DNA from: an uncultured Clostridia bacterium
GTDB taxonomy: Bacteria > Bacillota > Clostridia > Oscillospirales > Oscillospiraceae
Reading direction: 5' to 3'
NCBI GenBank assembly: GCA_946412355.1
Contig: CAMKGX010000003.1
Span: 1-64,000, forward strand
Length of the DNA stretch: 64,000 nucleotides
Shown here: positions 59,949 through 64,000 of the stretch, piece after piece
Layout of the letters: every line of letters begins with the position of its first letter
How positions within the stretch are numbered: the stretch's first letter is position 1
Position numbers and translations under genes: made by a program
The notes under the pieces: generated by a model
Seen by the model: the letters and a program-made list of their open reading frames with translations, nothing else
The model's database searches: none
What the model was told of the DNA's origin: nothing

Positions 59949-62687
59949 TTACTGATGGTACTCCTTGCAGGTGCATTTCTTCCACTTGAGGCCGGACCCA
60001 CACGGGCACAGGTCGTTGCGGCCGATTTTCACCACCTTGGTGGGCTGCTTCTTCACGGTGCCGTCGCCGCCCACGTTCTCGGAGGTGGCCTTGGCCACCC
60101 GCTCCCGCTTGACCTCCTCGTCCTTGCGCAGCCGCACGGAATAGAGCCGACGCACCGTTTCCTCCTGGATGGCGGAGATCATCTCGTCGAACATCTCCAG
60201 CGATTCCTTTTTGTAGGCGATGATCGGGTCGGTCTGGGCGTAGGCCCGCAGGCGGATGCCCTGCTTCAGGTCGTCCATGGCGTCGATGTGGTCCATCCAG
60301 TACTCGTCCACCACCCGCAGCAGCACCACCCGCTCCACCTCGCGCATGACGGGGGAGGTGAACTCCTGCTCCTTCTTGTCGTAGAAGGCGGCGGCAGCCT
60401 GGGTGAACCGGTCGGTGATGTCCTCCTGGGAAAGACCGGCGAGCGATTCGGCGCTGAAGGTGCCCCGGGGGAAGTAGAGCCCCTCCACGGCGCGCAGCAG
60501 ATCCCGCAGGGCGGCGGCGTCGATGTGCTGCTGGCCCAGGAAGGCGGCGGACACCTGGTTGGTGATGGCGGTGGTCATCATGTTCATGATGATCTCCTTC
60601 ACGTCCATGCCCTCCAGCACCTGGGTGCGCTGGCCGTAGATGATCTCGCGCTGCTTGTTCATCACGTCGTCGTATTCCAGCACCGACTTACGGGCCTGGA
60701 AGTTGCGGCTCTCCACAGTGGTCTGAGCCTGCTCGATGGCGTGGGACAGCATCTTGTTCTCGATGGGGGTGTCCTCGTCGATGTTCATGCGCTCCATCAT
60801 GCCGGTGATGCGGTCGCCGCCGAAGAGACGCATCAGGTCGTCCTCCAGGGAGATGTAGAACCGGGACTGGCCGGGGTCGCCCTGACGTCCGGCGCGGCCG
60901 CGAAGCTGGTTGTCGATGCGGCGGGAGTCGTGGCGCTCGGTGCCGATGATGAACAGGCCTCCCGCTGCCCGGACCTTTTCCGCCTCGTCGGCGATTTCGG
61001 CCCGGTAGTGCTCCATCTTCTCGGCAAAGAGCTTCCGGGCGTCCAGAATCTCCTGGTTGTCGGTGTCGGCATAGCCGGTGGCCTCGGCAATCAGTTCATC
61101 GCTGAGGCCCGCCTTGCGCAGATCGTTTTTGGCCAGATACTCGGCGTTGCCGCCCAGCATGATGTCGGTGCCGCGGCCGGCCATGTTGGTGGCCACGGTG
61201 ACGGCCCCCAGCTTGCCTGCCTGGGCCACGATCTCCGCTTCCTTCTCGTGGTTCTTGGCGTTCAAGAGGTTGCAGGGAATGCCCTCCCGGCGGAGAAGCT
61301 GGCCCAGCAGCTCATTTTTCTCAATGGACACGGTGCCCACCAGCACGGGCTGACCCTTTTCGTGGCACTCCTTCACCTGGCGGATGACGGCCCGGTACTT
61401 GCCGCTTTCGGTTTTGTACACGCTGTCGTCCAGATCCACACGGGCCACAGGCCGGTTGGTGGGGATCTCCACGATATCCAGCTTGTAGATGGTGGCAAAT
61501 TCCTCCTCCTCCGTCAGGGCCGTACCGGTCATGCCGGACAGCTTCTGATACAGGCGGAAATAGTTCTGGAAGGTGATGGTGGCCAGCGTCTTGCTCTCCC
61601 GCTGGACGTTGACGTGCTCCTTGGCCTCGATGGCCTGGTGGAGGCCCTCGGAGTACCGGCGGCCGAACATGAGGCGGCCGGTGAACTCGTCCACGATCAC
61701 CACCTCGCCGTCCTTCACCACATAGTCCACATCCCGGCGCATGGTGCCGTGGGCCTTTATGGCCTGGTTGATGTGGTGGGCGATGGTGGCGTTCTCCGGG
61801 TCGCCCAGGTTTTCCACCTTGAAGAACTCCTCCGCCTTCTTGATGCCCCGGGCGGTGAGGGTGGCGGTGCGGGCCTTCTCGTCCACGATGTAGTCGGCGT
61901 CCAGGGAGGGGTCTTCCTCCTCCTTGGCGTCGGTTTCCGCCACCACGTATTTTTTCAGGCGGGCGGCAAACATCTCCGCCATGTCGTACAGCTGGGTGGA
62001 CTTATCCCCCATGCCGCTGATGATCAGCGGCGTGCGGGCCTCGTCGATGAGGATGGAGTCCACCTCGTCCACGATGGCGAACTGGTGGCCCCGCTGCACC
62101 TGCTCATTGGCATAAATGGCCATGTTGTCCCGCAGGTAGTCGAAGCCCATCTCGTTGTTGGTGCCGTAGGTGATGTCGGCGGCATAGGCCTGCTGGCGCT
62201 GGGCCTTGTCCATGTCGTGGATGATGAGGCCCACGGTGAGCCCCAGGAAGCGATGGACCTTACCCATCCACTCGCTGTCGCGCTTGGCCAGGTAGTCGTT
62301 GACGGTGACGATGTGGACGCCCTTGCCGGTGAGGGCGTTGAGGTAGGCGGGCAGGGTGGCCACCAGCGTCTTGCCCTCGCCGGTCTTCATCTCGGCGATG
62401 CGGCCCTGGTGAAGCACAATGCCGCCCACCAGCTGCACCGGGTAGGGCCGCAGGCCCAGCACCCGGTCGGCGGCCTCCCGCACGGTGGCGAAGGCCTCGG
62501 GCAGAATATCGTCCAGCGTCTCCCCGGCGGCAAGCCGCTCCTTGAACTCCGCCGTCTTTTGCTGGAGCTGCTGGTCGGTGAGGGCTTTATATTCGTCCTC
62601 CATGGCCTCGATGCGGTGCACCACCGGCCAGATGGATTTCAGCTCCCGCTGGGAGTAGGTACCGAAAATTTTCGTAAACAGTCCCAT
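59949..62687 (-). CDS. secA: Protein translocase ATPase SecA
   Basis: A 912-residue motor that drives preproteins through SecYEG. Walker A region is [19 protein letters not shown], with [19 protein letters not shown] as the DEAD-type box, [13 protein letters not shown] in the second motor domain, and [20 protein letters not shown] near the helicase end. The C-terminal zinc motif [14 protein letters not shown] binds SecB or ribosomes. Length is normal for SecA1. AAAGGAGATAC precedes the ATG at 62687. Confidence 0.98.
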   Translation of the reverse strand: MGLFTKIFGTYSQRELKSIWPVVHRIEAMEDEYKALTDQQLQQKTAEFKERLAAGETLDDILPEAFATVREAADRVLGLRPYPVQLVGGIVLHQGRIAEMKTGEGKTLVATLPAYLNALTGKGVHIVTVNDYLAKRDSEWMGKVHRFLGLTVGLIIHDMDKAQRQQAYAADITYGTNNEMGFDYLRDNMAIYANEQVQRGHQFAIVDEVDSILIDEARTPLIISGMGDKSTQLYDMAEMFAARLKKYVVAETDAKEEEDPSLDADYIVDEKARTATLTARGIKKAEEFFKVENLGDPENATIAHHINQAIKAHGTMRRDVDYVVKDGEVVIVDEFTGRLMFGRRYSEGLHQAIEAKEHVNVQRESKTLATITFQNYFRLYQKLSGMTGTALTEEEEFATIYKLDIVEIPTNRPVARVDLDDSVYKTESGKYRAVIRQVKECHEKGQPVLVGTVSIEKNELLGQLLRREGIPCNLLNAKNHEKEAEIVAQAGKLGAVTVATNMAGRGTDIMLGGNAEYLAKNDLRKAGLSDELIAEATGYADTDNQEILDARKLFAEKMEHYRAEIADEAEKVRAAGGLFIIGTERHDSRRIDNQLRGRAGRQGDPGQSRFYISLEDDLMRLFGGDRITGMMERMNIDEDTPIENKMLSHAIEQAQTTVESRNFQARKSVLEYDDVMNKQREIIYGQRTQVLEGMDVKEIIMNMMTTAITNQVSAAFLGQQHIDAAALRDLLRAVEGLYFPRGTFSAESLAGLSQEDITDRFTQAAAAFYDKKEQEFTSPVMREVERVVLLRVVDEYWMDHIDAMDDLKQGIRLRAYAQTDPIIAYKKESLEMFDEMISAIQEETVRRLYSVRLRKDEEVKRERVAKATSENVGGDGTVKKQPTKVVKIGRNDLCPCGSGLKWKKCTCKEYHQ

Positions 62688-62732
62688 GAAATGTATCTCC
62701 TTTGGAAAGGGTAATAGCGTACAATCTCATAT

Positions 62733-62738
62733 AGTATA
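62733..62738 (-). promoter_or_regulatory. Extended -10 of the secA promoter
   Basis: TGGTATACT on the minus strand (hexamer 62738-62733), about 45 bp before the ATG. A good -35 is not seen (TTCCAT at 16 bp), which fits an extended -10 promoter. Confidence 0.55.
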
Positions 62739-62819
62739 CCACACGGGCGAGGGGATGGAAAGGGAAAAGTGTAAACAAATGGGAAACAATACATTTTGCG
62801 CCCCGGCGGCGGAATCGCC

Positions 62820-62848
62820 TTGCGAAAGGGCGGCGGCAATGGTACAAT
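62820..62848 (+). promoter_or_regulatory. Promoter of the beta-CASP gene
   Basis: TTGCGA (62820-62825), 17 bp, TACAAT (62843-62848). Divergent from secA. Confidence 0.75.
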
Positions 62849-62885
62849 ATCACTTGAAATATTCTGCGGAGAAAGGATGAGCCAA

Positions 62886-64000
62886 ATGAAGCTATCATTT
62901 TTCGGCGCCGACCGCTGTGTCACCGGCAGCTGCCACTGTCTGGAGGTGGGGGGCAAAACCATCCTCATCGACTGCGGCTTGCAGCAGGGCCGGGACGAGA
63001 TCGACAACGCCTCCCTGCCCTTCGCCCCCGGCAGCGTGGACTACGTGCTGGTGACCCATGCCCACATCGACCACTCCGGCCGCCTGCCCATGCTGGTGCG
63101 CCAGGGCTTCCGGGGCCGCATTCTCACCACCGCCCCCACGGCGGAACTGCTGAAGATCATGCTGGCCGACTCCGCCCACATCCAGGAGAGCGACGCCGCC
63201 TACCAGAATCGAAAGAACGAGCGGGCGGGACGGCCCCTGGTGGAGCCTATCTACACGGTAGAGGACGCCATGCGTGTGGCGGACTATATCGACACCTGCG
63301 GCTATGACCAGACCATCGACCTGTGCCCCGGCGTGAAGGCCACCTTCATCGACGCCGGGCACCTGCTGGGCTCGGCCTCCATCCGCCTGACGCTGACGGA
63401 GGGGGAGGAGACGCGGACCATCGTGTTCTCCGGCGACATCGGCAACGTGGACCAGCCCATCCTGCGGGACCCCCAGTGCTTCCACGAGGCGGACTACGTG
63501 GTGATGGAGTCCACCTACGGCGACCGCAACCACACCGAGGTGTGGAGCTACACGGAGGAGCTGGCCCAGATCATCGACGAGACCTTCCGCCGGGGCGGCA
63601 ACGTGGTGATTCCCAGCTTTGCCGTGGGCCGCACCCAGGAGCTGCTGTACTTCATCCGGGAGATCAAGGACCGCGGCCTGGTGACGGCGGTGCCCGACTT
63701 CCCGGTGTATGTGGACTCGCCCCTGGCCAGGGCCGCCACCACCATCTTCTGCGGCGATCTGCGGGGCTATCTGGACGAGGAGGCCCTGGCCCTGGTGCAG
63801 GACGGCACCGCCATGTTCTCCTTCCCCGGCCTGCGGCTGACGGAGACCACCGAGGAGTCCAAGCTGCTGAACGAGGACAGGACCCCCAAGGTCATCATCT
63901 CCGCCAGCGGCATGTGTGACGCCGGGCGCATCCGCCATCATCTGAAATACAACCTGTGGAGGCCGGACAGCGCCATCGTGTTCGTGGGCTTCCAGAGCCC
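62886..64000 (+). CDS. MBL-fold beta-CASP RNA/DNA-processing enzyme, partial at right edge
   Basis: The first 371 residues of a metallo-beta-lactamase-fold protein running off the window. Metal motifs are THAHIDHSGR (HxHxDH), DAGHLLGSAS and SGDIGN. The beta-CASP part has YVVMESTYGDRNH (motif A) and KVIISASGMCDAGRIRHHLK (motif B). This is the CPSF/YSH1-like group of nucleases (COG1236), which cleave RNA. AGAAAGGATGAG lies 4-5 nt before the ATG. The full protein would be about 530 residues. Confidence 0.93.
   Translation, partial: MKLSFFGADRCVTGSCHCLEVGGKTILIDCGLQQGRDEIDNASLPFAPGSVDYVLVTHAHIDHSGRLPMLVRQGFRGRILTTAPTAELLKIMLADSAHIQESDAAYQNRKNERAGRPLVEPIYTVEDAMRVADYIDTCGYDQTIDLCPGVKATFIDAGHLLGSASIRLTLTEGEETRTIVFSGDIGNVDQPILRDPQCFHEADYVVMESTYGDRNHTEVWSYTEELAQIIDETFRRGGNVVIPSFAVGRTQELLYFIREIKDRGLVTAVPDFPVYVDSPLARAATTIFCGDLRGYLDEEALALVQDGTAMFSFPGLRLTETTEESKLLNEDRTPKVIISASGMCDAGRIRHHLKYNLWRPDSAIVFVGFQS

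Overview
The window is chromosomal DNA of a high-GC, gut-type Clostridia, most likely Oscillospiraceae or a close relative. The evidence is the S10-spc-alpha ribosomal superoperon in Firmicutes order (rpsJ to rplQ, with secY, adk, map, infA and rpmJ inside), a T-box leader on cysS, a GAAC-N4-GTTC-type LexA box, AGGAGG ribosome binding sites, zinc-type S14 and L36, and split transketolase subunits. I found no plasmid, prophage or insertion-sequence gene.

Layout. 1-2.7 kb: a DUF2461 protein and a propeller/PstS-like lipoprotein. 2.7-14.5 kb: a plus-strand hexuronate operon. UxaC, UxaB, UxaA, two PfkB-type sugar kinases and a KDPG aldolase would take galacturonate through tagaturonate, altronate and KDG to KDPG, then pyruvate and glyceraldehyde-3-phosphate. 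The two transketolase halves, a DUF362 protein, an esterase-like hydrolase and the tail of a dead SDR dehydrogenase lie in the same run. A dyad operator sits on the leading promoter. 14.6-20.6 kb: housekeeping and membrane genes (a 42-codon unknown gene, a small export-like protein, Na/Pi cotransporter, PAP2 phosphatase, PspC, CPBP protease, small alarmone synthetase).

20.7-24.1 kb is the most unusual part. A tRNA-Ser and a tRNA-Leu gene are each followed by an array of short hairpins whose stems all differ but whose 7-base linkers are nearly constant. The linkers flip to their reverse complement halfway through, so each array can fold as one long branched structure. One array lies directly in front of a four-helix-bundle (S23/Avd-like) gene; the other stands alone. 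An amylosucrase gene lies between them. 24.1-27.7 kb: a lipoprotein and a two-component system. 27.7-33.3 kb: DUF1385-prmC-recA-recX-rimO and pgsA. The DUF1385 promoter carries the same LexA-box/promoter arrangement as lexA at 56.8 kb, so the recA operon is probably SOS-controlled from 2 kb upstream of recA.

33.4-36.3 kb: csoR and copA under a CsoR operator, with a CopZ-like chaperone fused in frame to copA behind its own ribosome binding site. 36.4-39.2 kb: T-box and cysS, then a small membrane protein embedded in a mosaic of palindromic repeats. 39.3-55.4 kb: the ribosomal superoperon, whose promoter lies in a perfect 18-bp inverted repeat. 55.5-64 kb: an unknown zinc-ribbon membrane protein, secG, lexA, a YlmD-type enzyme with a peptide-binding lipoprotein, secA, and the start of a beta-CASP nuclease cut by the window edge.
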